This document shows positions 47,426 to 58,114 of a stretch of 64,000 bases of DNA, piece by piece (within the stretch, counting starts at the first letter, position 1; every line of letters begins with the position of its first letter). Under the pieces are notes generated by a model. It did not search any database and had not been told where the DNA came from. It was given only the letters and a program-made list of their open reading frames with translations. The DNA is from Epilithonimonas lactis (GTDB taxonomy: Bacteria > Bacteroidota > Bacteroidia > Flavobacteriales > Weeksellaceae). The stretch spans positions 173,754 through 237,753 of the forward strand of contig NZ_FOFI01000005.1 in NCBI RefSeq assembly GCF_900110605.1, read 5' to 3'. Made by a program: the position numbers and the translations under genes.

Positions 47426-47675
47426 ATTCTCAATAAGTAAAAGCATATTAGAGCAGGATAAACCAACATTCTTGCAATGTAAAGTTACATTCTCGCGATG
47501 TAACTTTATTTTTTTGTAATGTAATTCTATATTGGCACGATGCAAACGCATATTTTAACGATGTCAATTTATATTCTCCCGTTGCAACATAATATTGTCA
47601 CGATGTAACTCAATATTTTAGCATAGAAATAGAATATTCTTACGCATTCATATAATATTCTTGAGGTAAAACAAT
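47426..47675. repeat. Degenerate tandem array of 12 units with exact 21-bp period
   Basis: Units begin with ATT at 47426, 47447, 47468, 47489, 47510 (shifted to 47508 by the T-run), 47531, 47552, 47573, 47594, 47615, 47636 and 47657. Consensus: ATT, four variable bases, CGATGtAA, four variable bases, AT. Borders are conserved as aATATT; the interiors diverge strongly, more so at the right end. Stop codons occur in all frames. The period is two helical turns. It begins right after the 46690 stop codon. Confidence 0.75.
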
Positions 47676-47847
47676 ATTCCCAATCCACAACTACTCCGTA
47701 GGAGCAACCTGTTAATAGAAACGCCCAACCCACTAACAAAAGAGTGCCGGAGGTACGCCCCAACCAAGTCATCCTGAGGCTCTCGAAGGACAATAAAAAA
47801 ATAATTCCTACTAAAAAAAACAAAGCTGTCACGCTCAGAATCCACAT

Positions 47848-47877
47848 ATAAAAAATCCCCCGAGTTATCGGGGGATT
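47848..47877 (-). terminator. Terminator after pnp
   Basis: 10-bp stem AATCCCCCGA (47854-47863) / TCGGGGGATT (47868-47877), loop GTTA, with T6 following on the minus strand. Confidence 0.92.
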
Positions 47878-47898
47878 CAATATAATTAAGACTTAATC

Positions 47899-50106
47899 TT
47901 ATGCTTCGTTCAAAGGCTTGTGCTCTCCTGGTTGGTCTTTACCTTCAGGGTTCACTTGACTTTCCGGTCTTGGTTTTGGTGCCGGTTTTTCTGGTCTTGG
48001 CAACAATACCTTTCTGGAAAGTTTCATTTTTTTACGGTCATCATAACCCATAAATTTCACCTCCACTTGGTCACCTTCACTATATGGTACTTTATCAAGA
48101 CGTGCCCACTCGATCTCAGAGATGTGTAGAAGTCCTTCAGTTCCCTTAGCGATCGCTACGAAAGCTCCGAAATCCATTACTTTCACAACTCTACCTTGGT
48201 AAACTTCACCTACAGTTGGTACAAAAGTGATCTCGTTGATCTTCGCGATAGCCTCGTTGATCTTCTCTCTACTCACACCAGAGATCTCGATTCTTCCGAT
48301 CTCTCCAACTTCCTCGATAGCGATCACGGTATCCGTATCTTTCTGCATCTGCTGAATGATCTTTCCACCAGGTCCGATCACCGCACCGATGAAATCTTTA
48401 GAGATTTCTAGCATCACCATTTTCGGAGCATGAGGTTTCACGTCTTCTCTTGGTGCAGAGATGGTTTCATTTAATTTATCAAGGATATGCAATCTTCCGT
48501 CTCTAGCTTGTAGAAGGGCTTTTTCCATAATATCCATAGACAATCCTTGGATCTTGATATCCATCTGGCAAGCGGTGATCCCGTCTGCAGTTCCAGTTAC
48601 TTTGAAGTCCATATCTCCCAAGTGATCTTCATCACCCAAGATATCAGAAAGCACTGTGAATTTTCCTGTTTTGATGTCCGTTACCAATCCCATCGCGATA
48701 CCAGAAACTGGTTTCTTGATCTGAACACCCGCATCCATCAATGCTAAAGTTCCTGCACAAACAGTCGCCATAGAAGATGAACCATTAGATTCCAAAATAT
48801 CAGAAACGATACGGATCGTGTAAGGATTTTCTTCCGGGATCATATTCGCCAAAGCTCTTTGAGCAAGGTTTCCATGACCAACTTCTCTTCTTGAAGTTCC
48901 TCTCAAAGGACGAGCTTCACCAGTAGAGAATGGTGGGAAGTTATAGTGTAGGAAGAATCTCTCGTCATAGTTGATCATTACGCTGTCAACCATATTCGCA
49001 TCTTTCACTGAACCAAGAGTTACAGCTGTCAAAGATTGAGTTTCCCCTCTTGTGAAGATAGCAGAACCGTGTGCGCCTGGCAAATAATCGATCTCACTCC
49101 AGATCGGACGGATTGTTTGAGGATCACGACCATCAAGTCTGATCTTATCATTAAGGATCATCTGACGCATCGCTTCTTTCTCAACATCGTGGTAATACAC
49201 TTTTACGAAAGGTGTTACTCTTTCCAATTCTTCAGCATTATCAACATATTGAGCCAAGAACTCTTCACGCACCGCTTTGAATTTATCGCTTCTCTCTTCT
49301 TTACCTGAAGGCGATTTCGCTACTTCATATACTTTATCGTAAGTTTCTTTCCAAACTTTCTCACGGATTGCTTCGTCGTGATTCTCGTGGCTGTATTCTC
49401 TTTTCGGGAAAGATTTACCAACTTTTTCAGCCAATCTCTCCTGAGCTTCAACTTGTTTTTTGATCTCAACGTGAGCGAAGTTGATAGCCTCCAGCATTTC
49501 TGCTTCAGAGATCTCCTTCATCTCGCCTTCTACCATTACGATAGAATCTTTAGTTGCACCAACCATAATATCAAGGTCAGCGATCTTTAGGTCTTCTAAT
49601 TTTGGATTAACAGAAAGTTTCCCATCGATTCTTACCACTCTTACTTCAGACATTGGTCCGTTGAAAGGAATGTCCGTGATCGCGATTGCTGCAGATGCTG
49701 CAAAACCAGCCAGATCATCCGGAATGGATTGTCCATCGTAAGAGATCAAAGAGATCATTACCTGTACTTCCGCGTGGAAATCTTCAGGGAACAATGGTCT
49801 TAGGACTCTGTCCACCAAACGCATCGTCAAGATCTCCTGATCAGATGGTCTAGCTTCTCTTCTGAAAAAGTTTCCAGGGATCTTCCCACCTGCGTAGAAC
49901 TTTTCTCTGTAATCTACTGTCAATGGCAAGAAATCTACGCCATCTTTTGCTTCTTTGCTGGCTACAACAGTTGCTAAAAGCATTGTTCCACCCATTTTTA
50001 CTACTACAGATCCATCAGCCTGTTTTGCCAATTTCCCTGTTTCGATTGTGATCTCTCTGCCGTCTGCAAGAATGACCGTTTCTGTAATTGCTTGAGGTAT
50101 ACTCAT
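47899..50106 (-). CDS. pnp: Polynucleotide phosphorylase
   Basis: 735 residues. Two RNase PH domains (first: [21 protein letters not shown]; second: [24 protein letters not shown]-like loops), KH domain ([20 protein letters not shown]) and S1 domain ([20 protein letters not shown]), then a Pro-rich tail. Phosphorolytic 3'-5' RNA decay enzyme of the degradosome type. The usual rpsO partner is not adjacent in this window. Confidence 0.98.
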   Translation of the reverse strand: MSIPQAITETVILADGREITIETGKLAKQADGSVVVKMGGTMLLATVVASKEAKDGVDFLPLTVDYREKFYAGGKIPGNFFRREARPSDQEILTMRLVDRVLRPLFPEDFHAEVQVMISLISYDGQSIPDDLAGFAASAAIAITDIPFNGPMSEVRVVRIDGKLSVNPKLEDLKIADLDIMVGATKDSIVMVEGEMKEISEAEMLEAINFAHVEIKKQVEAQERLAEKVGKSFPKREYSHENHDEAIREKVWKETYDKVYEVAKSPSGKEERSDKFKAVREEFLAQYVDNAEELERVTPFVKVYYHDVEKEAMRQMILNDKIRLDGRDPQTIRPIWSEIDYLPGAHGSAIFTRGETQSLTAVTLGSVKDANMVDSVMINYDERFFLHYNFPPFSTGEARPLRGTSRREVGHGNLAQRALANMIPEENPYTIRIVSDILESNGSSSMATVCAGTLALMDAGVQIKKPVSGIAMGLVTDIKTGKFTVLSDILGDEDHLGDMDFKVTGTADGITACQMDIKIQGLSMDIMEKALLQARDGRLHILDKLNETISAPREDVKPHAPKMVMLEISKDFIGAVIGPGGKIIQQMQKDTDTVIAIEEVGEIGRIEISGVSREKINEAIAKINEITFVPTVGEVYQGRVVKVMDFGAFVAIAKGTEGLLHISEIEWARLDKVPYSEGDQVEVKFMGYDDRKKMKLSRKVLLPRPEKPAPKPRPESQVNPEGKDQPGEHKPLNEA

Positions 50107-50173
50107 AAATTGTTTTGTGTTGCACTCCGTATTGAGTGCTTTAATTAATTATATTTCGTCTAAAAATTTGGTG

Positions 50174-50181
50174 CAAATTTA
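50174..50181 (-). promoter_or_regulatory. Candidate -7 box of pnp
   Basis: Minus-strand TAAATTTG, 67 bp upstream of the pnp ATG, exact TAnnTTTG. PNPase genes often have long leaders for autoregulation, which fits the distance. Confidence 0.45.
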
Positions 50182-50287
50182 CAGTTTTTGTTTGGATTTT
50201 CTGAAATTCCATTGAAATATAGATTTTAATATTCTATTTTTACAATTCATTTAATTAAAAGAGCTTTAAAAAATCTCTTTAACCGAG

Positions 50288-50307
50288 GTGAAAATGTTTG
50301 TTTTCAC
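50288..50307. promoter_or_regulatory. Inverted repeat upstream of the MFS gene
   Basis: GTGAAAA (50288-50294) and TTTTCAC (50301-50307), ending 15 bp before the ATG. Could be a repressor operator or a leader hairpin over the start; no T-run follows. Confidence 0.45.
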
Positions 50308-50322
50308 ATCCAAAATTCCCCT

Positions 50323-51561
50323 ATGAAAACCGAAACTTCTTTTCTGAAAAATCCCTTCTTTATCTCCTGGATATTGGCCTTATTGTTCTATACATTGGAA
50401 TATGCGATTCGATCTTCTCCCAGCGTGATGATTGGCGACCTCAAAGAATCTTACGGCGCGACCAGGACGGAAGTCAGCTCGATGATCAGCGCCTACTACA
50501 TCAGCTACTCCATCACGAGTTTGGCTGCGGGATTATTTTTGGACAGAATGGGCGCGAGAAAACCAGTATTCTTCGGTATCTTGGTTTTGGCAATTGGCTC
50601 ATTATTATTTGGAGGTTCTCATTATGTGGTTGGATATGCAGGAAGATTGATGCAGGGCGCAGGTTCAGCAATGGCTTTTCCGGCCGCGGTTTACATCGCT
50701 GTGAAAGCTTTCTCCGGGAAAAATCTAGCCACAGCAATTGGAATAACACAAACTTTAGGAATGCTGGGAGGTTCTGCCGGACAGAAATTAAGCAACACTT
50801 ATTTGACCAATGGAAATAGCGTTACCAGCATCTGGATTTTTTTTGGTATAACTTCATTGATCTTAGCTTTGCTGGCATTTTTGTTCACACCCAAAACAGA
50901 ACCAGGAGAAAAGATTGAAAAGCAAAAGAATTTTCTTGATAATTATAAGATCATCTTCGGAAATCCACAAAGTTATTTGTCAGGTTTGGTTTCGGGATTA
51001 TTATTCGCTCCGACAACGATTTTCGCGATGATCTGGGGTGTAGATTTTCTTCAAAAAAGTCGAGGTCTTTCCCACGAAACTGCAACAGTAGCTTGCGCTT
51101 TAGTTCCGATTGGTTGGGCAATTGGATGTCCGCTTCTAGGTTGGGTTGCAGATAAGATCAAGCGCAGAATTCCGGTCATTATCGGAGGTGCGGTTTTGAT
51201 GATTTTGAGTTTATTACAATTAGCGTATTTACCGAATTTGATGTCAGTAAATATTTCTCTTTTATTGATGGGAATTGGTTCTGGCGCCGCGATGATTCCT
51301 TACTCCATCATCAAAGAAGTGAATCCCGACAAAGTGAAAGGAAGCGCAACAGGAGCTATCAATTTCTTGACCTTTGGTGTGACGACACTTTTAGCACCTT
51401 TGTTTTCTAAATTGTATGGTTCAAAATTGACGAAGAGTTTAGATGCTGATTCCCTGTTACAACATTCACTGTTATTCTTTGTAATAGGAATTTCCTTCGC
51501 GATTGTCATTTCTATTTTCTTAAGAGAAACAGGAAATTTAAAAGCAGAAGAAGTGAATTAA
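50323..51561 (+). CDS. MFS transporter
   Basis: 412 residues with about 12 hydrophobic segments. Motif A-like LDRMGARKPVF in the loop after helix 2, and the repeated GWVADKIKRRIPVI loop in the second half. Start MKTETSFLKNPFFISWILAL gives first helix at about 15-35. Resembles the sugar/phosphate or anion-cation symporter group, but the substrate is not readable. Inverted repeat just upstream may be its operator. Confidence 0.9.
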   Translation: MKTETSFLKNPFFISWILALLFYTLEYAIRSSPSVMIGDLKESYGATRTEVSSMISAYYISYSITSLAAGLFLDRMGARKPVFFGILVLAIGSLLFGGSHYVVGYAGRLMQGAGSAMAFPAAVYIAVKAFSGKNLATAIGITQTLGMLGGSAGQKLSNTYLTNGNSVTSIWIFFGITSLILALLAFLFTPKTEPGEKIEKQKNFLDNYKIIFGNPQSYLSGLVSGLLFAPTTIFAMIWGVDFLQKSRGLSHETATVACALVPIGWAIGCPLLGWVADKIKRRIPVIIGGAVLMILSLLQLAYLPNLMSVNISLLLMGIGSGAAMIPYSIIKEVNPDKVKGSATGAINFLTFGVTTLLAPLFSKLYGSKLTKSLDADSLLQHSLLFFVIGISFAIVISIFLRETGNLKAEEVN

Positions 51562-51578
51562 AATTTTAATCTTAATAT

Positions 51579-53222
51579 CTATTTTCGGGTGATTCTCAAC
51601 AAAAGAATGATCACCAAAACAACTGAAAATACAAATCCCAAAACAGCGACCAAAGACATTTCACCAACTCTTGGTCCGGATTCTGAGACGAAAACGATGG
51701 ATGTTGCAATGATATTTGCACCCAAAACCATCGCTAAAATCAGATTGATTATACTCGATTTGATGAGTTGATTGGTCTTCTCAATATTTTTAATTTCACT
51801 CGAAATGGTGAATTTGTTATCATCCAATTTCTGCAGAACGGAGCGCAATTCTTTTGGAATTTCATCAATGTTGTCTGTGAAATTCAGCATTTTGTCCATT
51901 CCGGATTTGAAGATCTTTTTCGGACTGATCTTTCTGGATAAAATTTTCTTGGTATAAGGATGCAGACTTTGAACGATGTCCAGATCAGGATTGATGGTTC
52001 GCCCAACGCCTTCTATCAGACCAATACCTTTGAACAACAGATAAAAATAATCCGGCATATAAAGCTGATTGTCCTTCAAAACGTCTTTCATTTTATTAAT
52101 GATAATATGCGGATCGATATTTTTCAATGACGTGCTATGGACGAAATTCAGAACTTCTTCCACATCATTTTCAAATCGCCTGTCATCTGGAATCTCGTAA
52201 CTGACTGCCATTTTCTTCAATGACCTTACGATCTTATTTGAATTTTTCGCGACAAAAGCCACGATCAGACTTTCAAGAATCTCCTTGTCATTCGGCTGGA
52301 TTTTCCCAACGGCTCCAAAATCAATGAAAACCACTCTCCCATCTTTCTTCACCAAGATATTTCCCGCGTGTGGATCGGCGTGGAAAAATCCGTAATCCAA
52401 AATCTGAGAAACGAAAAGCCTCAAACCAACTTCCGAAATGACAACTGGATTGATATTATTATTAAGAAGTTCAGCTTTATCGGTGACTTTAATCCCGTCA
52501 ATAAATTCCATACAAAGAACATTATTATTGGAAAATTCGTCGTAGACAATTGGAACGTAGGTTTCCTTATTATTTTTGAAATTTAAAGCAAACTGTTTGA
52601 TGTTATTGCTTTCATTGACCAAAGAAACCTCTTCTAACAAAGACTTTTCAAAAGTAGCAATGGCTTGTTTTAAATTTAATTTTGAAGCAATTTCAGAATA
52701 AGTTGAAATTAATTTGACCAAATCTTTTATTAATAGCAAATCATCCTCGATCACACTCAGAACATCCGGTTTTTTGACCTTTAAAATCACTTCTTCTCCA
52801 GTGATCAAAGTTGCTCTGTAAACTTGTGCAATAGAAGCCGTTGCCAAAGGTTTGGAAACAATTTTAGAAAAATATTCTTTGACCAAAATATTGAATTCAT
52901 TTTCCAGGATCTCCTCAACATTCATATCAACAACTTCTACTCTATCCTGAAGTTTTTGCAACTCCTGAATCAGCTCTTGCGGAAGCAGATCTTCCCGATT
53001 GCTGAACGTCTGCCCGAGCTTCACGAAAGTCGGACCCAATTCTTCCAAAACCAATCGAATCCTCTCATAAACAGTTCCTTTGGAAATGATCTCATCAGAA
53101 TTCACAGAACTTTCTTCCGGCTTCTTCCCCATTCTGGCAATCATATCTTTGAAGCCGTACTTGCTGAGAACGGAAATTAATCTGGCAGAACGTTTTAGTT
53201 TTCGTTGTTGTTTATCGAACAT
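51579..53222 (-). CDS. ABC1/AarF/UbiB-family kinase-like protein
   Basis: 547 residues. Family signatures: KLGQTFSNREDLLPQELIQELQ, ATASIAQVYRATLITGEEVILKV with the Ala-rich loop, FFHADPHAGNILVKKDGRVV and FIDFGAVG. Two C-terminal membrane helices (about 490-545). Members support quinone synthesis or lipid homeostasis; here menaquinone-related function is a guess. Convergent with the MFS gene over 17 bp with no clear terminator. Confidence 0.92.
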   Translation of the reverse strand: MFDKQQRKLKRSARLISVLSKYGFKDMIARMGKKPEESSVNSDEIISKGTVYERIRLVLEELGPTFVKLGQTFSNREDLLPQELIQELQKLQDRVEVVDMNVEEILENEFNILVKEYFSKIVSKPLATASIAQVYRATLITGEEVILKVKKPDVLSVIEDDLLLIKDLVKLISTYSEIASKLNLKQAIATFEKSLLEEVSLVNESNNIKQFALNFKNNKETYVPIVYDEFSNNNVLCMEFIDGIKVTDKAELLNNNINPVVISEVGLRLFVSQILDYGFFHADPHAGNILVKKDGRVVFIDFGAVGKIQPNDKEILESLIVAFVAKNSNKIVRSLKKMAVSYEIPDDRRFENDVEEVLNFVHSTSLKNIDPHIIINKMKDVLKDNQLYMPDYFYLLFKGIGLIEGVGRTINPDLDIVQSLHPYTKKILSRKISPKKIFKSGMDKMLNFTDNIDEIPKELRSVLQKLDDNKFTISSEIKNIEKTNQLIKSSIINLILAMVLGANIIATSIVFVSESGPRVGEMSLVAVLGFVFSVVLVIILLLRITRK

Positions 53223-53459
53223 AATTTATAAAAATAAAGGAGCTACAAAGTAACTCCAAAAATTATTCCTACTAATAAAAAAAAAGTCCTCGAGAACCTT
53301 AAACTGACATCTGATAGTATTTGATTCTGCTCCGACTGATATTAAAATAGAACTTTAAAGTAAAAATCTCGCAAATTTTGCAAATCAAGCAGATCTAAAA
53401 TCAGAATCTGCAAAATCATCACAATCTGCGAGCGCATATTTTCAGATTTTATAATTGAA

Positions 53460-53774
53460 CTAAAATCTCTTTTTCTTAGGATTGAGGAATGTTGGGAAGA
53501 TCATCACTTGTTCTCCAAATCTCATATTGATCCTCTCTTCCAAATTCAACATTTCGCTTTCCATAAATTGATCTCTCATCTCATCATTATCAAAAACCAA
53601 AAACAGATTCGTATTTTTTCCCTCGCTCACCATATCGGATTGAACCTCGGAAAGAATGTACTGTTCCACATCCAAAAGATTTTCCACCATGTCATGCAGA
53701 TCACTTTCCACATAGATGTCCCATTCTTCAATTTTATTTTCGATTGTATGAAATGTAATACTTAGGATGCTCAT
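53460..53774 (-). CDS. DUF4286-like protein
   Basis: 104 residues from ATG 53774 (MSILSITFHTIENKIEEWDI); a 15-codon extension upstream is less likely. Pattern EWDIYVESDLHDMVENLLD, LFLVFDNDEMRDQFMESEML, GEQVMIFPTFLNPKKKRF fits the small DUF4286 family of Bacteroidetes, ferredoxin-like in outline. No known function. Divergent from gyrA. Confidence 0.7.
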   Translation of the reverse strand: MSILSITFHTIENKIEEWDIYVESDLHDMVENLLDVEQYILSEVQSDMVSEGKNTNLFLVFDNDEMRDQFMESEMLNLEERINMRFGEQVMIFPTFLNPKKKRF

Positions 53775-53923
53775 TTTTAATATTTTTTTATGATTAATGT
53801 TGATAAATTCAGAATGCAAAAATCGTATTTTTTTTGTAAATTAGCCCGTTATAAAAAACAGAAAAACTTAAAGGGTCAGAATGTATTTTAATATTCTGAT
53901 TTACAATAAATTAAAAAATATTT

Positions 53924-56551
53924 ATGCATAAGGAAGGAGAAAGGTTAATACCGATCAACATTGTTGACGAGATGAGAACCTCTTACATCGATTATTCGAT
54001 GTCAGTAATCGTATCAAGAGCTTTGCCAGATGTGAGAGACGGACTGAAACCCGTTCACAGAAGAGTTCTTTACGGTATGTACGGTCTTAATGTCTTTTCT
54101 AACAGAAAACATTTGAAATCTGCGAGAATTGTTGGAGACGTTCTAGGTAAATATCACCCGCACGGAGACAGCTCTGTTTACGATGCAATGGTAAGAATGG
54201 CTCAGCCTTGGAGTTTGCGTTATCAAATGGTTGACGGACAGGGTAACTTTGGTTCTATGGACGGCGATCCACCAGCAGCAATGCGTTACACCGAAGCAAG
54301 ACTTAAAAAAATATCTGATGAGATCCTTGCCGATCTTGATAAAGAAACCGTAGATTTCCAAAATAACTTTGATGACAGTTTGACAGAACCAACTGTTCTT
54401 CCTACAAGGATCCCAAGTCTTTTGGTGAACGGAGCTTCCGGAATTGCAGTTGGGATGGCGACGAATATGGCGCCTCACAACCTATCCGAAAGTATTGATG
54501 CGATCTGCGCTTACATTGATGATAAAGAAATTACCATCGATGAGCTGATGAAGCACATCATTGCGCCAGATTTCCCAACAGGTGGAATCATCTACGGTTA
54601 TGATGGCGTGCGTGATGCTTTCCATACAGGAAGAGGCCGTATCGTCTTGAGAGCGAAGATCAACTTCGAAGAGATCGGGAACAGAAATGCGATCATCGTA
54701 ACAGAAATTCCTTATCAGGTCAACAAAGCAGAGATGATTGCCAGAACTGCTGAGTTGGTAAAAGATGACAAACTTCCAGGAATCTATGAGATCCGTGATG
54801 AGTCTGACAGAAATGGTATGCGTATCGTTTACGAACTTAAGAACGATGCGATTCCAAATGTTGTCCTAAATCTATTATATAAATACACTTCATTACAAAC
54901 TTCTTTTTCAGTTAACAATATCGCCTTGGTAAAAGGACGTCCTGTACAACTGAATGTGAAAGATATGATCCTACATTTCGTAGATCACCGTCACGAAGTT
55001 ATCGTAAGAAGAACAAAGTACGAACTTAGAAAAGCGCAGGAAAGAGCCCACATCCTTGAAGGCTTTATGAAAGTAATTGGCACTCAGGATTCTTTAGACA
55101 GAGCGATTGCCATTATCCGTCACAGTGCAAATCCACAGGCTGCGAAGGAAGGATTGATCGAGGAATTCGAACTTTCCGAGATTCAGGCGCAGGCAATTCT
55201 AGATCTTCGTTTGGCTCGTCTTACGGGAATGGAATTGGACAAGATCCGTGCTGAGTACGACGAAATCATGGCCTTAATAAAAGACTTGGAAGACATTTTG
55301 ACGAATGAGCCAAGACGTTACGAGATCATCAAAGAAGAACTTCAGGAGATCAAAGAAAAATACGGCGACGAAAGACGTTCAGAGATTGATTATACTGGTG
55401 GAGAATTCTCTATCGAAGATATGATCCCGGATGAGAAAGTTGTTTTGACCATCTCTCACGCTGGTTACATCAAAAGAACACTTCTTTCCGAATACAAAGT
55501 ACAATCCAGAGGTGGCGTTGGAAACAGAGCGGCAACGACAAGAGATGAGGATTTCTTGGAATATATCGTTACAGCCACCAACCACGAATATCTATTATTC
55601 TTCACAGAAAAAGGAAAATGTTTCTGGCTAAGGGTCTTCGAAGTTCCGGAAGGTTCTAAAACAGCGAAAGGAAGAGCGGTTCAGAATTTAATTAATATTG
55701 AACAAGACGATAAGATCAAGGCTTACATCAGAACAAAAGACCTTAAGAATCAGGAATATATCAACCAAATGAATGTTGTGATGATCACCAAGAACGGTAC
55801 CATCAAGAAAACATCGTTGGAAGCTTACTCCAGACCAAGAACAAATGGTGTAAATGCTATCGAGATCCGTGATAATGATGCTCTACTAGGTGCAAGATTG
55901 ACAGACGGAAATTCCCAAATCATGATCGCTACCAAAAATGGAAAATGTATTCGTTTCCCTGAAGAAAAAGCGAGAGCAGTCGGCAGAGGATCGATCGGTG
56001 TAAGAGGTATTTCCCTTGAAGACAGTGACGAAGTTATCGGAATGATTGTTGTTAATGACTTAGAAAATGATACAGTTTTGGTTGTATCAGAGAGAGGTTA
56101 TGGAAAAAGAACAGCAGTTGAAGATTACAGAATCACAAACAGAGGTGGAAAAGGTGTAATTACTTTGAACATTACTGAGAAAACTGGAAATCTGATCGCC
56201 ATTCAAAGTGTGACAGACGAAGATGGATTGATGATCATCAACAAATCTGGGGTTGCCATCCGAATGAATATGAACGAAATGCGCGTGATGGGTAGAAATA
56301 CCCAAGGTGTGAAAGTCATTAATCTGAAAACCAAAGACGAAATTGCAGCGATTGCAAAAGTAGAAATGGACAGTGAAGTTGTGGAAGAAGAAGATGGAGA
56401 AGTTGCAGAAAACGACAGCAACAATCCGGAATTCAAAGTGAAACCTCAAACTGGTAATAATCAGATCAACATCGGCGATGAAGAGGAATTGAAGAAAATC
56501 GAAGACGAGGAAGCCGCGAACAACGCTGAAGAATCAGAAGACAACGAATAA
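53924..56551 (+). CDS. gyrA: DNA gyrase subunit A
   Basis: 875 residues. Catalytic Tyr122 in [10 protein letters not shown], same number as in E. coli. Quinolone-determining region [12 protein letters not shown] has Ser83 and Asp87, the sensitive-type residues. Six-bladed C-terminal propeller with GyrA-box [13 protein letters not shown] near residue 735. A strongly acidic tail (about 845-875: [15 protein letters not shown], ending EESEDNE) resembles regulatory tails of other GyrA proteins. Introduces negative supercoils with GyrB. Confidence 0.98.
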   Translation: MHKEGERLIPINIVDEMRTSYIDYSMSVIVSRALPDVRDGLKPVHRRVLYGMYGLNVFSNRKHLKSARIVGDVLGKYHPHGDSSVYDAMVRMAQPWSLRYQMVDGQGNFGSMDGDPPAAMRYTEARLKKISDEILADLDKETVDFQNNFDDSLTEPTVLPTRIPSLLVNGASGIAVGMATNMAPHNLSESIDAICAYIDDKEITIDELMKHIIAPDFPTGGIIYGYDGVRDAFHTGRGRIVLRAKINFEEIGNRNAIIVTEIPYQVNKAEMIARTAELVKDDKLPGIYEIRDESDRNGMRIVYELKNDAIPNVVLNLLYKYTSLQTSFSVNNIALVKGRPVQLNVKDMILHFVDHRHEVIVRRTKYELRKAQERAHILEGFMKVIGTQDSLDRAIAIIRHSANPQAAKEGLIEEFELSEIQAQAILDLRLARLTGMELDKIRAEYDEIMALIKDLEDILTNEPRRYEIIKEELQEIKEKYGDERRSEIDYTGGEFSIEDMIPDEKVVLTISHAGYIKRTLLSEYKVQSRGGVGNRAATTRDEDFLEYIVTATNHEYLLFFTEKGKCFWLRVFEVPEGSKTAKGRAVQNLINIEQDDKIKAYIRTKDLKNQEYINQMNVVMITKNGTIKKTSLEAYSRPRTNGVNAIEIRDNDALLGARLTDGNSQIMIATKNGKCIRFPEEKARAVGRGSIGVRGISLEDSDEVIGMIVVNDLENDTVLVVSERGYGKRTAVEDYRITNRGGKGVITLNITEKTGNLIAIQSVTDEDGLMIINKSGVAIRMNMNEMRVMGRNTQGVKVINLKTKDEIAAIAKVEMDSEVVEEEDGEVAENDSNNPEFKVKPQTGNNQINIGDEEELKKIEDEEAANNAEESEDNE

Positions 56552-56621
56552 AAATAAAAGTTAAAAATAATATGGAATCGCTCGCGATCACATATGACAA
56601 TCAAACAATCAAAAGTAACAT

Positions 56622-58007
56622 ATGAAAAGATTAATTTTAAGTTTAGCTGTTTTGTCTGTAGCGTTCATCAATGCGCAGAAAAAAGAAATCGCTAACGCTG
56701 TAAAAGCAGTTGATTCAGGAGATCTTGCAACTGCAAATTCTGAGATATCCAAAGCAGAAGGTATTTTTGGAGATAAGACCTATCTATTGGAGCCTTCTCT
56801 TCTTGAGCAATATTATTATGCCAAAGGTTTCTCTTTGCTGAAAGCAGGAAAAAACACGGAAGGTGCAGAATACTTAGCCAAAATTGCAAATCTTGGTAAA
56901 GAGCAGATCTATACAGGGAAAGATGCTGAAAAGAACAAAGTTTATTTTGTAGGGAAAGATGCAGCAGACAAATTGGGTGCTGGACTATCTTTGAAACAAG
57001 ATAAATATACGCCTGCTTTAGGCGATAAGTTGAGAGAGGCGATCAATCCACTTTTGCAAAAAGCCAACGAGGTTGCAACGAAAAATTATAACGACAAAAA
57101 ATATGACGTTGCAGGAGAGAAGTTTGCAGAAACTTATTATCTCTTCAAAGCTGCGGGACAGGATGACAAGAATTATCTTTACTACGCTGGTGTAGCCTAC
57201 GCACAGACAGCTGATCACAAAGATAAAGCTGCCGACATTCTAAGTTCTCTTATTAAATCCGGATATACTGGCGTTGAAACAGTTTACACAGCGAAGAATT
57301 CCAAAACTGGAAATAAGGAGAATCTTGATCAGGTTGCATATGACCTTTATAAAAAGACACCCGGTGGTGCTGGTTACTCAGATTTCAAATCAGAAACTAC
57401 ACCTAGCAAGCTAGAAGAACTTTATGAAATAACTTCATCATTATTATTCGAACAAAAGAAATATGATGAGGCTGCAGCACTTTCGGATGAAGGATTGAAA
57501 AAATTCCCAAACAACCAATCTCTTTCTCAAGTTCAAAGCAACTCTTATTTCAAATCTGGTAAAACAGACGAGTTTGTAAACAATTTGAAAGCGAAGATCG
57601 CTAAAAACCCAGCAGACAAAGAAAGTCTTTATAATCTTGGCGTAATGCAAAGTAAAGACCCTTCAAAACAAGCTGATGCTGAGGCGACCTACAAAAAATT
57701 GGTAGAACTTGACCCTAAATATCCTAATGCGCTCAACAATTTAGTTTTCACGATCATTGGTGAAGATGATGCAAAATCTATTGAGGAATACAAAGCATTG
57801 AGAAAAGATGGTAAGATCGACGCCGCCAACAAAGTTCTTGAGCAGAGAAGAGCAAGATTCCAAAAAGCCTTGCCTTACGCAGAGCAAATGTATCAGGCAG
57901 ATCCAAACAACAAAGAAGTTGTAGGCCTGCTGAAAGGTATGTACATGACAACGCAAAACACTGCAAAGTACAACGAATTCAAAGCGAAAGAAACTACAAT
58001 GAAATAA
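56622..58007 (+). CDS. Exported tetratricopeptide-repeat protein
   Basis: 461 residues. Signal peptide MKRLILSLAVLSVAFINAQ. Helical repeats throughout, clearest at about 270-400: SSLLFEQKKYDEAAALSDEG, KESLYNLGVMQSKDPSKQAD, LVELDPKYPNALNNLVFTII. Such proteins scaffold periplasmic or outer-membrane complexes; partner unknown. It follows gyrA by 70 bp without an obvious terminator between, so read-through is possible. Confidence 0.88.
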   Translation: MKRLILSLAVLSVAFINAQKKEIANAVKAVDSGDLATANSEISKAEGIFGDKTYLLEPSLLEQYYYAKGFSLLKAGKNTEGAEYLAKIANLGKEQIYTGKDAEKNKVYFVGKDAADKLGAGLSLKQDKYTPALGDKLREAINPLLQKANEVATKNYNDKKYDVAGEKFAETYYLFKAAGQDDKNYLYYAGVAYAQTADHKDKAADILSSLIKSGYTGVETVYTAKNSKTGNKENLDQVAYDLYKKTPGGAGYSDFKSETTPSKLEELYEITSSLLFEQKKYDEAAALSDEGLKKFPNNQSLSQVQSNSYFKSGKTDEFVNNLKAKIAKNPADKESLYNLGVMQSKDPSKQADAEATYKKLVELDPKYPNALNNLVFTIIGEDDAKSIEEYKALRKDGKIDAANKVLEQRRARFQKALPYAEQMYQADPNNKEVVGLLKGMYMTTQNTAKYNEFKAKETTMK

Positions 58008-58012
58008 TCATA

Positions 58013-58040
58013 AAGGAGCCTTCGGGCTTCTTTTTTTTAT
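58013..58040 (+). terminator. Terminator with UUCG tetraloop
   Basis: Stem AAGGAGCC / GGCTTCTT with one G-U pair around the exceptionally stable TTCG loop (58021-58024), followed by T8. Confidence 0.88.
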
Positions 58041-58065
58041 CATTTTTATTAAGCAAACTAAAATG

Positions 58066-58073
58066 TATATTTG
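58066..58073 (+). promoter_or_regulatory. Candidate -7 box of the aldolase gene
   Basis: TATATTTG, exact TAnnTTTG, 41 bp before the ATG at 58115. No clear -33. Confidence 0.45.
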
Positions 58074-58114
58074 TGAGCAACTTTCATAAATATTAAACAA
58101 ATAAATTTTTACAT

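Larger units (their letters stand above)
47425..47898. other. Intergenic region between the 46690 gene and pnp
   Basis: 474 bp without a credible gene. It holds the 21-bp array, then a segment (47740-47793) with CAAGTCATCCTGAGGCTCTC-type sequence resembling a repeat scattered through flavobacterial genomes, and the pnp terminator. Minus-strand open frames here run through the array and are not convincing. Confidence 0.6.

Noticed and set aside
47426..47675. CRISPR array
   Set aside because: There is no constant repeat with unique spacers; units are contiguous, 21 bp long and themselves degenerate, and no cas gene is present.
47569..47880. 103-codon minus-strand frame with hydrophobic start and heptad-like tail
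   Set aside because: Its tail is the 21-bp array read in one frame and its start overlaps the pnp terminator; the array has stops in other units, so a coding origin is not supported.
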